Below the pieces are notes generated by a model. The model had not been told where the DNA came from. It searched no databases and saw nothing but the letters and a program-made list of their open reading frames with translations. Positions 48,108-58,189 of a stretch of DNA of 64,000 nucleotides are shown piece by piece (the stretch's first letter is position 1; each line of letters starts with the position of its first letter). Position numbers and translations under genes: made by a program. The stretch comes from Endozoicomonas sp. Mp262 (GTDB lineage Bacteria; Pseudomonadota; Gammaproteobacteria; Pseudomonadales; Endozoicomonadaceae), in the NCBI RefSeq assembly GCF_025643335.1, contig NZ_CP092489.1:3606501-3670500 (forward strand), given 5' to 3'.

Positions 48108-49406
48108 TTATTTTTCCCAATAAGTCTCTTCCAGGCAATCCTCTCGCTCGGGCAAGCTGCGGGACAGGCGAGGTGAGCTTTGTGCCAGTACTTCATAGCT
48201 GACCCGGTTGGCATATTTGCATACCTGGGAGAATGAAGAGTAAGTTAGCCAGGGATGCTTGTGCTTGCTGGAGGTGGGTAGAATCTTCCTGTGGAAGTGG
48301 TTAGCGGCCAGGTCATGGATAACGGCAGATAATGCGCCATCACCGGCGCCATTGGTATTATTGATTTTGTCCGGGCCTCCCATATAGGGTGAAATATGGG
48401 AGTAAACCTTGATGGGGTGTTCACAGTCCCCCTTTCTTAGAGGACGGCTGAACTCAAACTGGTTAAAATCACTGACACCTGCTGACCGAATGGGATTATC
48501 CGTTTGGCGAGCCATTTTTTGCTCGGTATAACCGCTGAGATAAAGCCCTTCGGGTCCGGCAGTTAACAGTGCCATATCGGTCATTTCAAGAATTTGTTCA
48601 GATGCCAGTAACGGGTCTTTATGGCCAGTTAATGCTTCAGCTTCCTCTTCATTCATGGCCACCACCGTAACGTAATCCGAGATAAACTGAACCAGTCGCT
48701 TCTGGATGGCAGAGACCAACCCTCGGGTGCCCAGGGTTAATATCACCGGAATATCATGTTCTTTGGCAACCTGTGCTGCTTTTAAGGTGGCTTCATAAAT
48801 GGGCAGGGATTCATTGCCCAGGGTATAGGCCGTCAGCACCAGGGCGGATGAATTTTTGATAATATCATCATAGATATACTCGGGCGTCAGGTCATTCATC
48901 TGGCCAGGGCTTATGCCAAAGGTTCTTTCGCCTCCGGGGGTGATCAGGGCAAAGCAACGGCCAATGGAGCCATTCACTGGCTGCAGGCAGGTCAGGTCCA
49001 CTTTGCTACTGGTATCGCAGAGGTAACGATAGGAGGCGTCACCCACCTTAATGTTCTGGCTCATAACACCAAACTGGATCGCCCGGTCTTCTGACAGGGT
49101 GGAATAGTTATGCAGTGTGTTGCCAATGGTTCCCCCGGCATACTGGTTTTCAATCAGCTGCTTTTCTTTCAGAAGCTTATAGAGCCTGTCGGCAGTATCA
49201 TTATCAATCCACTGGGACGCGCCCTTATCCAGGCCAAAATCACTTAGCAATGAGGTATCGACATTGGCGGTAATATCGACCAGATTCTGGTCGATGCCGC
49301 ATACCGTCGTGTTGACGTGCCCAAAAACAGTGCTTTCCAGGTCAAAACGGTTGTCTGCATTGACAGGAAAATAGTGCTTTGTCTTACGTCGGCCGGGAAA
49401 CTTCAT
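48108..49406 (-). CDS. gsk: Inosine-guanosine kinase
   Basis: PfkB-family nucleoside kinase of 432 residues (E. coli Gsk has 434). The N-terminus MKFPGRRKTKHYFPVNA, AGGTIGNTLHNYS, GRCFALITPGGERTF and the anion-hole/catalytic region NNTNGAGDGALSAV are all close to the E. coli protein. It phosphorylates guanosine and inosine in purine salvage. Divergent from ptrA with a 310-bp gap. Confidence 0.96.
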   Translation of the reverse strand: MKFPGRRKTKHYFPVNADNRFDLESTVFGHVNTTVCGIDQNLVDITANVDTSLLSDFGLDKGASQWIDNDTADRLYKLLKEKQLIENQYAGGTIGNTLHNYSTLSEDRAIQFGVMSQNIKVGDASYRYLCDTSSKVDLTCLQPVNGSIGRCFALITPGGERTFGISPGQMNDLTPEYIYDDIIKNSSALVLTAYTLGNESLPIYEATLKAAQVAKEHDIPVILTLGTRGLVSAIQKRLVQFISDYVTVVAMNEEEAEALTGHKDPLLASEQILEMTDMALLTAGPEGLYLSGYTEQKMARQTDNPIRSAGVSDFNQFEFSRPLRKGDCEHPIKVYSHISPYMGGPDKINNTNGAGDGALSAVIHDLAANHFHRKILPTSSKHKHPWLTYSSFSQVCKYANRVSYEVLAQSSPRLSRSLPEREDCLEETYWEK

Positions 49407-49717
49407 GGGCGTGTAATCAATTGAGTTGTTTGGTAAGGACGCGGATTATTGAATAAATCAGGGTTAATTGCCACCGGATAACATACTGCACCTGTAGGGA
49501 GTAACCGTATTCTCTGCCCTGCCATTTCTCCATAAAAAAATAAAAAGAACAGCGGATAGCCTATGGTTATCTGTCAATTACAGGCATAATCATTTTTCAA
49601 GCCAGTTACAGTAGAATCGAAGTGGAATACGCAAAAATAGCCAGGTAGCTATCGGTATTTTATACATAGCTGAAATAAAACCTGACTCGAGTTGCCCATA
49701 GATAGTATGTAAGGTGG
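49407..49717. other. Intergenic region between divergent gsk and ptrA
   Basis: No gene is seen in these 311 bp. It should hold the promoters of both genes. No operator-like palindrome stands out. Confidence 0.5.
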
Positions 49718-52606
49718 ATGTATTTAATGTTAAGAGCCAGTTTGGCCCGGGCTGCTATAACGATAGCGGGAGTCGTGGGTATGGTTGCAATAGGTGGTTG
49801 TTCTATGCCAGTTGAAAGGGAGATAGCCCCCCCGGCTACATATTTAGGTCATGTTATCAAAAGTCCGGCAGATACCCGGGACTATCGCCATCTAACCCTG
49901 GATAGCGGTCTCAAGGTGCTGTTGATATCCGATCCTGATACGGATAAAGCTGCCGCAGCCGTTGATGTGGGGGTAGGAAGTTATAATGATCCGGATAATC
50001 GCCTGGGTCTTGCTCATTTTCTGGAACACATGCTGTTTTTAGGCAATAAAAAATACCCGGAGGTTGATGGTTATTTCCAGTATATAAAAGCCAATGGCGG
50101 CAGTGCCAATGCCTATACAGCGGATGTCCGTACTAACTATTTCTTTGATATTAACAGTGACAAACTGCAGCCGGCACTGGATCAACTGGCCCAGTTTTTT
50201 GTCTCGCCGACACTGGACCCGAGCTATGTGGACCGTGAACGCCATGCCGTGGATTCAGAATACCAGCTGCATACCCGCGAGGATGGCTGGCGTTTGCTGA
50301 CAGCGCTCAATGCGACGTCTAATCCCGAGCATCCGAAGAGTCGTTTTTCCATTGGTAATCTTGAGACCCTTAATAATGAAGATGGCCAGTCTCTATGGAA
50401 GGATCTTAAAGCCTTTTATGACCGGTACTATGTGGCTGAGAATATAGGGGTAGTGGTTTATGGTAAGGAGAGTACGGACACTCTGGAAAAATGGGGCAGG
50501 GCTTCCTTTAAAGGGCTGCCGGCTCATCAATCGCCGGATACTGCCATTGGTGTCACTCCTTATACCAGTAAAGAACTGGGGGTGCGTATCAATGTGGTTC
50601 CTTTGAAAGAAACCCGGGTACTGTCCCTTAACTTTCCCATGGAAAGTGTCTACCCCTACTATAAAAAGAAACCACTGGGCTACCTTGCCAGACTATTGGG
50701 GTATGAAGGAAAAGGCAGCCTCCATAGCCTGCTGAAGGAACAGGGGCTGATCGATTCACTGGCGGCCTATAGCAGTGATGTACCTAACGAGTACAGCGAG
50801 TTTGCCGTTCGAATGGAGCTAACACCCAAGGGGTTGGATAAGGTTGATGAAATATCAGCTATGGTATTTGACTACCTTGATTTAATTCGCCGGGAGGGCC
50901 TGCTAAAGCGCCTTTATGATGAAAGTCATGATATTGCCCAGCTAGGATTCAGGTTCCAGGAAGATAGAAGCCCTCAGCAAACAGTATCGGCACTGGCAGC
51001 ACGAATGCACTATTTACCGGCTGAAAATATACTGGATGCCAATTACCTTTATGAGCAGTATGACCCGGAACTGATTGGTCAGTTTCTTGATAAAATGACG
51101 CCGGAGAATCTGCGCCAGGTGGTCATTGCCCAAGGGTTGGAGACCGATAAGGTTGAACCCTATTTTGATACCCATTACAGCGTCAGGCCTTTGAATGCTG
51201 CGCTGGTAAAGCGTTTAAACACTCCGAAGCGGCAGGCAGGGCTGACCATTCCTGCTCCCAATACATTTATTGCCAATGATTTTGAGATGCGTCACAAGGA
51301 CGCTTCTGTCAAAGAACCCCGGCATATTGTCCATAAACCCGGTATTGATGTCTGGAGCATGACGGACACCAGCTTTACCATGCCCCGGGCCAATGTCCGG
51401 ATTAAACTGACCACACCAGCCGCTTCCGATTCTCCGGAAAGCATTGTGCTGCTGCAGCTCTACCGGGCACTGTTATCCCGTAGCCTGAATGAATATGGCT
51501 ACCCGGCCAAGGAGGCAGGGCTTTACTATTCCATTGCCGCAGGTCGTGAGGGCATGATGATCAGCCTGGCAGGCTATCAGGATAAACAAAGTACGCTGCT
51601 TAAAGATATTCTGGCGGGTGTGGAGCAATTCAATCCGGATAAACAGGCATTTTTACAAGAGCGTGCCCAGTTAATCCGGGGACTGAAAAACAAGGCGTTC
51701 CAGCCACCCTATCGCCTGGGAATGGATGCCCTTAATCAGGTGATTTATCGCAATTATCCTGATGACGAAACCCTGTTGAAAGCGGCTGAATCAGTGACTT
51801 TTGAATCACTGGTTGGTTATGTCAGGGCCTTTTTCAATACCGGGCATATCGAGATGCTGGTTCATGGTAATCACAGCCAGCAGGAAGCCCAGGCCCTGGC
51901 TCGTATGGTTGAAGCCACACTGATGAAAAAAGCGGGTGAGCGGTATTCTGACCCATACAATCTTCTGACAGATCAGAGCAGAGTGTATGAGCTGAATGTC
52001 AAGCATAACGACTCGGTGTTTATAGCGTACTATCAGCGTCCGGAAACAGATAACCATGAGCGGGCCCGCTATGCCTTGCTGGGACGTCTGCTGGCCACAC
52101 CATTTTTCAATTCCCTGAGAACGGAGCAGCAGTTGGGTTATGTAGTGCTGGCGGGCGCACGACCCGTGGAAAAACACCCCGGTATGATCTTTGTGGTGCA
52201 GTCACCAAAGCTTGATCCACTGGGACTGGAGGCGCGGGTTGATACGTTTCTTAAGCAGCAGAAAGACCGCATGGCCAAGCTGACGGAAGAAGAGCTGAAA
52301 CAGTATCAACAGGGGCTGATGGGCGATCTGCTCAAGCGGGATGCCAATCTGGATGAGCGGGGTTCCCGTTTCTGGCAAGCTATCAATAGTCAGGAGACCT
52401 TTGATAACCGGGAGAAAATTGCAGAGGAAATTAGCAAAATGACCGTGGCTGATATGCAACAAGCCCTGGCTACCCTACTGGAAGGCAAGGGGCGTTTGGT
52501 GGTTCGCTCATTTGGTGAGGGGCATCAGCAGGCGAAAAAAGACCTGGTGGATGACACTGTCTGCCACGATTTGAGTTGTTTTAACGATTTACCCAGAGGA
52601 AGGTAG
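49718..52606 (+). CDS. ptrA: Pitrilysin-type M16 zinc protease (protease III)
   Basis: A 962-residue metalloprotease, equal in length to E. coli PtrA. The inverted zinc motif HFLEH is at residues 100-104, with the third ligand Glu in HAVDSEYQ. The N-terminus has a lipobox-like VAIGGC (Cys28), so it may be a lipoprotein rather than a free periplasmic enzyme. The four M16 domains are complete: the second half has RTEQQLGYVVLAGARPV. It degrades small peptides and insulin-sized polypeptides. Start at ATG 49718 or ATG 49727. Confidence 0.94.
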   Translation: MYLMLRASLARAAITIAGVVGMVAIGGCSMPVEREIAPPATYLGHVIKSPADTRDYRHLTLDSGLKVLLISDPDTDKAAAAVDVGVGSYNDPDNRLGLAHFLEHMLFLGNKKYPEVDGYFQYIKANGGSANAYTADVRTNYFFDINSDKLQPALDQLAQFFVSPTLDPSYVDRERHAVDSEYQLHTREDGWRLLTALNATSNPEHPKSRFSIGNLETLNNEDGQSLWKDLKAFYDRYYVAENIGVVVYGKESTDTLEKWGRASFKGLPAHQSPDTAIGVTPYTSKELGVRINVVPLKETRVLSLNFPMESVYPYYKKKPLGYLARLLGYEGKGSLHSLLKEQGLIDSLAAYSSDVPNEYSEFAVRMELTPKGLDKVDEISAMVFDYLDLIRREGLLKRLYDESHDIAQLGFRFQEDRSPQQTVSALAARMHYLPAENILDANYLYEQYDPELIGQFLDKMTPENLRQVVIAQGLETDKVEPYFDTHYSVRPLNAALVKRLNTPKRQAGLTIPAPNTFIANDFEMRHKDASVKEPRHIVHKPGIDVWSMTDTSFTMPRANVRIKLTTPAASDSPESIVLLQLYRALLSRSLNEYGYPAKEAGLYYSIAAGREGMMISLAGYQDKQSTLLKDILAGVEQFNPDKQAFLQERAQLIRGLKNKAFQPPYRLGMDALNQVIYRNYPDDETLLKAAESVTFESLVGYVRAFFNTGHIEMLVHGNHSQQEAQALARMVEATLMKKAGERYSDPYNLLTDQSRVYELNVKHNDSVFIAYYQRPETDNHERARYALLGRLLATPFFNSLRTEQQLGYVVLAGARPVEKHPGMIFVVQSPKLDPLGLEARVDTFLKQQKDRMAKLTEEELKQYQQGLMGDLLKRDANLDERGSRFWQAINSQETFDNREKIAEEISKMTVADMQQALATLLEGKGRLVVRSFGEGHQQAKKDLVDDTVCHDLSCFNDLPRGR

Positions 52607-52691
52607 GTTGAAAGAGCTTTTTTCGGACTGGCCTCTGCGCCATTAAAAACCCATGCCTTCCCCCCATAACTGCCGGTTCTGGGGGGATACT

Positions 52692-53153
52692 CTACTTTTG
52701 ATTCTTTGGGGGGTTGTAAGGGTATTTTAAATCAATGGTTACTTCAGTAGTCTCTTTATTGACATGTAATACGGCTTTTTTGAAATCAGGTTCGGCAGTA
52801 TTTGAAAAACCATACCCTTCGGTGGGTATGCCCAACAAATTCTTATCCAGGACACCATTGTTATTTTCATCATGAAAAATTGATATGGCATAATTTCCCG
52901 GCGTCTCCACCAGGAATTTCTGCTTCATTACACCCTTTTTCGCTTGTGCTTTGATGTATATTAAGGCACCGCCCTTGCCCGGGAATGTGTTGCTTTGGTT
53001 GTGCAGGGCAGCCATAAGGTAACCCTGGTTATTTCGAATATTCTGGACTGTGAAAATAATTTCGTATGAAAAGGCAGTGCCAACCACGTTTGATAAAAAA
53101 AAGGCCAGGCTGGTTTGGAGTCCTCTAAGTGTGCCCATTGGAATTCCAGTCAT
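52692..53153 (-). CDS. DUF2141-like periplasmic protein
   Basis: A 153-residue protein with a hydrophobic N-terminus (possible signal peptide ending near GTAFS). GNYAISIFHDENNNGVLDKNLLGIPTEGYGFSN is characteristic of DUF2141 proteins: Ca-binding-like DxNxNGxxD followed by GIPxEGYGFSN. Function unknown. It lies 31 bp after the GMC oxidoreductase, in the same direction. Confidence 0.82.
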   Translation of the reverse strand: MTGIPMGTLRGLQTSLAFFLSNVVGTAFSYEIIFTVQNIRNNQGYLMAALHNQSNTFPGKGGALIYIKAQAKKGVMKQKFLVETPGNYAISIFHDENNNGVLDKNLLGIPTEGYGFSNTAEPDFKKAVLHVNKETTEVTIDLKYPYNPPKNQK

Positions 53154-53184
53154 ATCTGCGAGCCAATGTAAATAATAGTTTAAT

Positions 53185-54786
53185 TCAGGCGGCAGTTTTT
53201 AATTTTTTACCCAGATAACTGGCAAATTTGGCCACCAGGCCATAGACGGATAGTTGTGGGTTGGCACCAATACTGGTGGGAAAGACCGAGCCATCCATAA
53301 TGGATAGGTTGTCAATATGATGATGCTCTCCCAGGCTGTTAACCACTCCTGTTTTCGGATTTTCACTCATGGGACAGCCACCCATCAGGTGAGCCGAGCC
53401 CACCCGGGTGAGGAATGGAGTCATTTTGAGGGTGTTGAGCTGTTCCCGTGCACCCTTCATGGATGACACAAAGCCAGCGTCCTGGTGCAATGGCATGACC
53501 TTCCGGGCACCTGCAGCAAACTGGATTTCTGCCTGGGTAAGCAAAGCCTGTTTGGCTCCTGCCCAGGCATACTCACTGAGTTCATAATCCAGCAGTCCGG
53601 AGCCATCCTTTCTAATGAATACCCGTCCGCCTTGACTCTCTGGATGGAAACCATCCCTTAATAAGGCAAGCAGGCAATTGGTATTTGGGTATTGCTCCAT
53701 TCGTTCTGTCAAGACACGTCCACGACTGCCAAACAGGGTGCCTGTCAGGGCAGGATGTAATGGCAATGCTTCCAGTTTGTAACCCATTGGGTCGGTCGTA
53801 CCTTGGCGCCATTGGAATTGATCGGAATAAATGGACTGGGGAGCTCCGCTGTAAGCGGCTATCTTGTGGGGAAATTGCGCCATGCTGGCCACAACCGGGT
53901 GAATAAAGGTTCGTTTGCCCACTAAGTTATAGGGATCAAGTATATCAGAGCGGAGTAATAACGCCGGGGTGTTGATGGCACCTCCTGCAGCCACATAGTG
54001 TTTTGCCTGGATAAATACTTTTTTCCCATTGGGGAATGCGGCGTGTTTATCCATGGCAAGGCACTCAAGAGCCTTTACCGAATCCTTATGAAACAGAAAC
54101 CGTTGTGCCTGACAGAAAAAAACAAGCCGGGCTTTGTTATCCAGGGCAGTGGGGATGGTGGTAACCAGCATGCCCTGCTTGGCATTGGTAGGACAGCCTG
54201 TGCCGCAGTAGCCAAGGTTCCAGCAGCCCCGGACATTTCTGGGAATGGCTTTCCAGCTATAACCCAGCTTTTCACAGCCTTTTCGCAGAATATCATTGTT
54301 GTGATTGGGAATGGCCTGCCAGTGGGCAATATTCAGGCGCTGCTCCATCAGGGTAAACCAGGGATGCATGGTTTCGGCAGAGATGTCTTTAACATCGAAG
54401 TAATCAGTCCAATAATTCAGGGTCTGCTCAGGGGTTCTGAAACTGGATGTCCAGTTGATAGTGGTGGAGCCTCCCACTGTTCGGCCCTGAAGTAGGGTAA
54501 TGCTGCCAGATTTATTCATGCGGGCAGCGGATTCCTGATAAAGGCTACTGTAGGCTTCACCTTCTGCCATATTGAAATCATTGCTGGACTTCAGGGGGCC
54601 GTGCTCAATCATAATCACTTTCAACCCGGCCTTTGCCAGTATTTCAGCGGCAGTCCCACCACCGGCCCCGGTGCCGACAATGGCAATATCCGCTTCCAGT
54701 GTAAGATCCTCTTCAAGGGTGGCGGCGTTGATAACCGACCATTGGCCACTGTTAATCCCTTCAGCAAAAATATCTTTTATAGCCAT
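53185..54786 (-). CDS. GMC-family FAD-dependent oxidoreductase
   Basis: A 533-residue flavoprotein from ATG 54786 (earlier in-frame starts add up to 14). The Rossmann motif IAIVGTGAGGGTAAEIL and a following acidic residue (MIEHG) bind FAD. GRTVGGSTTINWTSSFRTP is the GMC signature 1. The C-terminal GSAHLMGGCPMSENPKTGVVN and SVFPTSIGANPQLSVYGLV are typical of GMC dehydrogenases that work with a small partner. A CWNLGYCGTGCPTNAKQG motif supports this subgroup. The substrate (alcohol, sugar or sterol) is not predictable. The gene downstream of the Tat-signal partner is separated by 60 bp. Confidence 0.9.
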   Translation of the reverse strand: MAIKDIFAEGINSGQWSVINAATLEEDLTLEADIAIVGTGAGGGTAAEILAKAGLKVIMIEHGPLKSSNDFNMAEGEAYSSLYQESAARMNKSGSITLLQGRTVGGSTTINWTSSFRTPEQTLNYWTDYFDVKDISAETMHPWFTLMEQRLNIAHWQAIPNHNNDILRKGCEKLGYSWKAIPRNVRGCWNLGYCGTGCPTNAKQGMLVTTIPTALDNKARLVFFCQAQRFLFHKDSVKALECLAMDKHAAFPNGKKVFIQAKHYVAAGGAINTPALLLRSDILDPYNLVGKRTFIHPVVASMAQFPHKIAAYSGAPQSIYSDQFQWRQGTTDPMGYKLEALPLHPALTGTLFGSRGRVLTERMEQYPNTNCLLALLRDGFHPESQGGRVFIRKDGSGLLDYELSEYAWAGAKQALLTQAEIQFAAGARKVMPLHQDAGFVSSMKGAREQLNTLKMTPFLTRVGSAHLMGGCPMSENPKTGVVNSLGEHHHIDNLSIMDGSVFPTSIGANPQLSVYGLVAKFASYLGKKLKTAA

Positions 54787-54846
54787 GTGTGGCGACTCCA
54801 TAACGACAGTTTTACTTTTAACGAGCAATCAACCATCAGTCATTGA

Positions 54847-55416
54847 TTAATAATTATTGGGGCGAGTGATCAGTTGATGCTTATAAGGTGGTCCGGGATA
54901 ACTAATATCAGGCCAGGATTGCTCAAGGCCGTACCATTGCATCAGGCTGAGGTTTATTAAACTGCCATAGGCTTTTTTGAGAAGCTCGAGGGAGCTGGTT
55001 CGCCACCCTTCCAGGAAGTGCTCAATGGCGTGCCGGGAGGCGTGCTCCCATTTTTTCCAGACGCCGGTTATGGCACCTTTTATCGGTGAGGTGAGCAGTG
55101 CAAGAAGATCCCGGAATTCCTGCTGGCTAATAGGGGGAAGGGTCTTTAGATAAGTATCAATAGTGTGAATAAATAGGTTTAACACTTTGTGTTCAGCCAG
55201 GGGGGCGCCAATAATAACCGGCAGGGTTGCCGAGAAGAATGCATGGTCTTCACGGGTAAGCCAGGCATCCTTGCCGGTGGTTAAGGCCTGGCTATCGTTG
55301 CTTATAACCAGGGAGCAGCTGCCGCTGAAGGCCAGCAAGGTTAACCCCAGGCTGCTTTGACGGATAAAGTTTCTTCTCGACAGGTTGTCAGGCTGATTAT
55401 TTTTTATTTTTTCCAT
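54847..55416 (-). CDS. Tat-exported small subunit-like protein of a GMC dehydrogenase
   Basis: From ATG 55416 the protein has 189 residues. It starts with a twin-arginine signal (LSRRNFIRQSSLGLTLLAFSG). The mature part (REDHAFFSATLPVIIGAPL ... ISQQEFRDLLALLTSP) resembles gluconate 2-dehydrogenase subunit 3-type partners, which carry GMC catalytic subunits across the membrane by hitch-hiking. Upstream of the GMC gene, in one probable operon. The subunit-3 identification is by pattern and context. Confidence 0.75.
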   Translation of the reverse strand: MEKIKNNQPDNLSRRNFIRQSSLGLTLLAFSGSCSLVISNDSQALTTGKDAWLTREDHAFFSATLPVIIGAPLAEHKVLNLFIHTIDTYLKTLPPISQQEFRDLLALLTSPIKGAITGVWKKWEHASRHAIEHFLEGWRTSSLELLKKAYGSLINLSLMQWYGLEQSWPDISYPGPPYKHQLITRPNNY

Positions 55417-55718
55417 GATCAGCTTTATGGCTATAGGTCTTGTTGTGCATGAATTGTTGATCAAAATGCATGGGAAAATAAAGTTTTTTGTGATTTTTTG
55501 CTGAATTTAGTGGATATTTGCGGTTAATTGTTTGAAATGATGACCAATGTTTCATAAGCTGGTGGCGTTATGAGCGTGGGCAGACAGGCTTTAGCTTACT
55601 GTCGCCTGAATAAAAAAATGCCGAACCAGGAAGACAGGTTATCAATGTCCCCTGTAAGATAATGGTTACATAATCCTGCGCCGGTTACTTGCCGGGCAAG
55701 CTATGGAGGGGTGTTTAT

Positions 55719-56822
55719 ATGAACGAAGCTGTTCTGTTCAATGAACTTGCTACGGATAAAGGTCAGAAGATAGGTGTTATTTCTCTTAATTCTGAAAAAA
55801 CACTCAATGCCCTTGACCAACCGATGATCGATGAAATCTATGACAAACTGCTCGCCTGGAAAAGCAGCAGCGAAATTGTCTGTGTCTTCCTTGAAGGAAG
55901 AGGGGAGAAGGCTTTCTGTGCCGGGGGTGATATCCGTATTTTGCGTCAGACAGTGGCTGAGGGCGGCCAGGATGCCCCTCTGCGTTTCTTTTCCAAGGAG
56001 TATCGCCTTGACTATCTTATTCATACCTACAACAAACCGGTGATCTGCTGGAGTAATGGCTTTGTGATGGGAGGGGGGCTTGGCCTGATGGCAGGGGCAA
56101 CCTTCCGGGTGGTCACCGATACCTCGATTCTGGCAATGCCTGAAATCAGTATTGGCCTTTACCCTGATGTGGGTGCCAGCTGGCTATTAGGGCGAATGCC
56201 GGTAAGGGTCGGGTTGTTTATGGCTCTTACAGGCTGTCGTCTGAATGCGGGTGATGCCATTTATCTGGGATTGGCAAACCGCTTTATTGATCATGCCTTT
56301 CGTCCAAATGTTCTTGAAGCCTTGCAAGGTGCCGAGTGGAAGCACGGTGACCATTATGAGACGGTTTATAACGTACTGGATAAATATACAAACAATAGTG
56401 CAGGCTGGTTACCTTATTCAAAAATAAGGGCGCTTCGTGACACCATTGCCGGCTTGATGGACCAACCCTCCCTGCCAGTGATTATGGATCAGCTGGAGGC
56501 GCTGCAGTCTGAAGATGCCTGGCTGATGTCCGCCAGGGACACGGCTTTGGCGGGTTCTCCCCTGTCTGCGGCTATTGCCTATGAGCAGTTAAAACGAACC
56601 CGTCATGCTTCCCTGAAGGAGGCATTTATGAGTGAGCTGGTGCTGTCAGTGAACTGTGCCCTCAGGGGGGATCTGAATGAGGGGGTCAGGGCGTTATTGG
56701 TGGATAAGGATAAACAACCAAAATGGCAGTTTGATAACGTTCGTGATGTTGACTCGGATGCCCTGGAGCAGTTTTTCCAGCCTCCGTGGGGAGAGGCAGA
56801 GCACCCGCTGGCAGATATGTGA
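55719..56822 (+). CDS. Crotonase-family protein, probable 3-hydroxyisobutyryl-CoA hydrolase
   Basis: A 367-residue enzyme starting at ATG 55719 behind GGAGGGG. Crotonase fold: GEKAFCAGGDIRILRQ (oxyanion hole), NGFVMGGGLGLMAGA (second oxyanion loop), and MPEISIGLYPDVGASWLLGR (with the catalytic Glu and Asp of HIBCH enzymes). The long C-terminal part, with VNCALRGDLNEGVRALLVDKDKQPKW, is also typical of HIBCH. The role would be valine degradation, though single-enzyme assignment within the crotonases is uncertain. Confidence 0.87.
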   Translation: MNEAVLFNELATDKGQKIGVISLNSEKTLNALDQPMIDEIYDKLLAWKSSSEIVCVFLEGRGEKAFCAGGDIRILRQTVAEGGQDAPLRFFSKEYRLDYLIHTYNKPVICWSNGFVMGGGLGLMAGATFRVVTDTSILAMPEISIGLYPDVGASWLLGRMPVRVGLFMALTGCRLNAGDAIYLGLANRFIDHAFRPNVLEALQGAEWKHGDHYETVYNVLDKYTNNSAGWLPYSKIRALRDTIAGLMDQPSLPVIMDQLEALQSEDAWLMSARDTALAGSPLSAAIAYEQLKRTRHASLKEAFMSELVLSVNCALRGDLNEGVRALLVDKDKQPKWQFDNVRDVDSDALEQFFQPPWGEAEHPLADM

Positions 56823-56903
56823 TCTTAACCCGGGTATAAAGTACCCGGGCTAAAAAAATAATAATGACACTATGAAAAATATTAAACGAGAAAAGGATTT
56901 CTC

Positions 56904-57104
56904 ATGAAGGACCTATTGGCCACAGTGTTTTTTTCTGTGGGTGTTTTTATTTTGACTGGGCTATTGGATCACCACTTTTATCCCAGAGTGGGAGTGCCGA
57001 TGACCCGGGACACACTTTTTCTGGATTCGCTGATTGACTCGCTGCATGCAGAGCCGGATTCCGTTAAGCTGCAAGGGTCTGCCGGGCTTCCAGCGTGGCG
57101 ATGA
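56904..57104 (+). CDS. Small protein with N-terminal hydrophobic segment
   Basis: A 66-residue ORF with an AAAGGA ribosome-site-like stretch before ATG. It has one hydrophobic segment (LLATVFFSVGVFILTGLL). The last 13 codons overlap the 3' end of the converging deoxynucleoside kinase gene. No family known; only moderate support. Confidence 0.4.
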   Translation: MKDLLATVFFSVGVFILTGLLDHHFYPRVGVPMTRDTLFLDSLIDSLHAEPDSVKLQGSAGLPAWR

Positions 57105-57705
57105 TGGTCTTGGCGAGTTCCCGTTCGCAGCCGTAATCATTCCAGTCTATGGTAATGAGTGGTGTTTTCATTGACCGGCAAATCTGCGGCAATATGGCCT
57201 CGTGGTAATGATGGATATCGCGAATATAATCAAGGGGGGTGCCGCTCTCGGCTATTCTGGCTCTTTTCAGCAGCCGGTCATGGGCAACCTCGGGTGTTGT
57301 CTTCAGATATACCACAGCACCGATGGTGGGATAATCCTTTAGTCGCTTCTGTATTTCACAATAGTGCAGCATATATCGTTCATCCGGCTGATCCATAAAC
57401 AGGAAGTTAGCCTGGGTGAAAATCAGGTCTGAATACAGGGATCTTTCAATCAGATAATTTCTGTTGGTAGGCAGGCTTTCAACAATGGATGCCCGACGCT
57501 CAGTAATGTACTGCTGAAACTCAATCCTGCGAAGGGAGTCTGTGGGGTTGCGGGTAAATGCTTCCAGCAGGCGGGTAAACTCGGGGTCATCAACGGGTTC
57601 CTGTATGGGGTCCCAGTCCAGCTCGGCAGCCAGTTTTGGCAAGAGCGTGGACTTGCCAGCGGCAATATTGGCTTCGATAGCGACAAAATAATTGGTTTGT
57701 TTCAT
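57064..57705 (-). CDS. Deoxynucleoside kinase
   Basis: A 213-residue kinase of the dNK/dGK/dCK group that phosphorylates deoxynucleosides for salvage. The P-loop is IEANIAAGKSTLLP (residues 10-23), the ERS motif is LIERSLYSD, and the LID has LLKRARIAESG. YLKTTPEVAHDRL precedes the LID as in the family. Preference for deoxyadenosine, deoxyguanosine or another nucleoside cannot be read from the sequence. Confidence 0.88.
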   Translation of the reverse strand: MKQTNYFVAIEANIAAGKSTLLPKLAAELDWDPIQEPVDDPEFTRLLEAFTRNPTDSLRRIEFQQYITERRASIVESLPTNRNYLIERSLYSDLIFTQANFLFMDQPDERYMLHYCEIQKRLKDYPTIGAVVYLKTTPEVAHDRLLKRARIAESGTPLDYIRDIHHYHEAILPQICRSMKTPLITIDWNDYGCERELAKTIIATLEARQTLAA

Positions 57706-57869
57706 TCAGGAACCCGGCTGTTGATGTCCAATGATTACCTTGCGCTGAGCGGTGGCAATTCAGTGGTACTAGAACCCATAGAAAATGGCGCTCAACTTTA
57801 GGGCGAGGCTTGCTTTCCCGCAATAGGTAATCAAACGACTACAACAGCCGAAAAACGCTATCGACTTGA

Positions 57870-58184
57870 TTAAAAGCAATGGGTTGGCCGTGGGAGTCCG
57901 GCGATCAAAGCGGCTACTTTGGCAGGGCTCTCGGGAAACAACTGCATCAGGTAAATGCTATTGCCTTTTTCTTTACCCAGGGTATTGGCGATATGTTTAA
58001 CAAAGGGACGCTGGCTGGGTGCATGTTCGTATTGGTGGTAGAAATCCTGCAAGCAGCCAATGATCTCCCAGTGAGCCTCTGACAGCTCAATATTTTGTTG
58101 TCTGGCAAGTATTCTGGCCACCTCGGGACTCCAGTGGGTAAGGTCTTTGAGATAGCCATCCTGATCAAGTATCAAATCTGTCAT
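57870..58184 (-). CDS. tusE: TusE/DsrC-family sulfur carrier
   Basis: A 104-residue sulfur relay protein that accepts persulfide from TusBCD and hands it to MnmA for 2-thiouridine in tRNA. It has WSPEVARILARQQNIELSEAHWEII, and a C-terminal Cys in GLPRPTHCF (penultimate residue), the active site. It lies 5 bp after tusB and ends the tusDCBE cluster. Confidence 0.92.
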   Translation of the reverse strand: MTDLILDQDGYLKDLTHWSPEVARILARQQNIELSEAHWEIIGCLQDFYHQYEHAPSQRPFVKHIANTLGKEKGNSIYLMQLFPESPAKVAALIAGLPRPTHCF

Positions 58185-58189
58185 AACGA

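Noticed and set aside
53998-54495. A 165-codon plus-strand frame.
   Set aside because: It lies wholly within the GMC oxidoreductase gene, which has a complete family pattern on the other strand.
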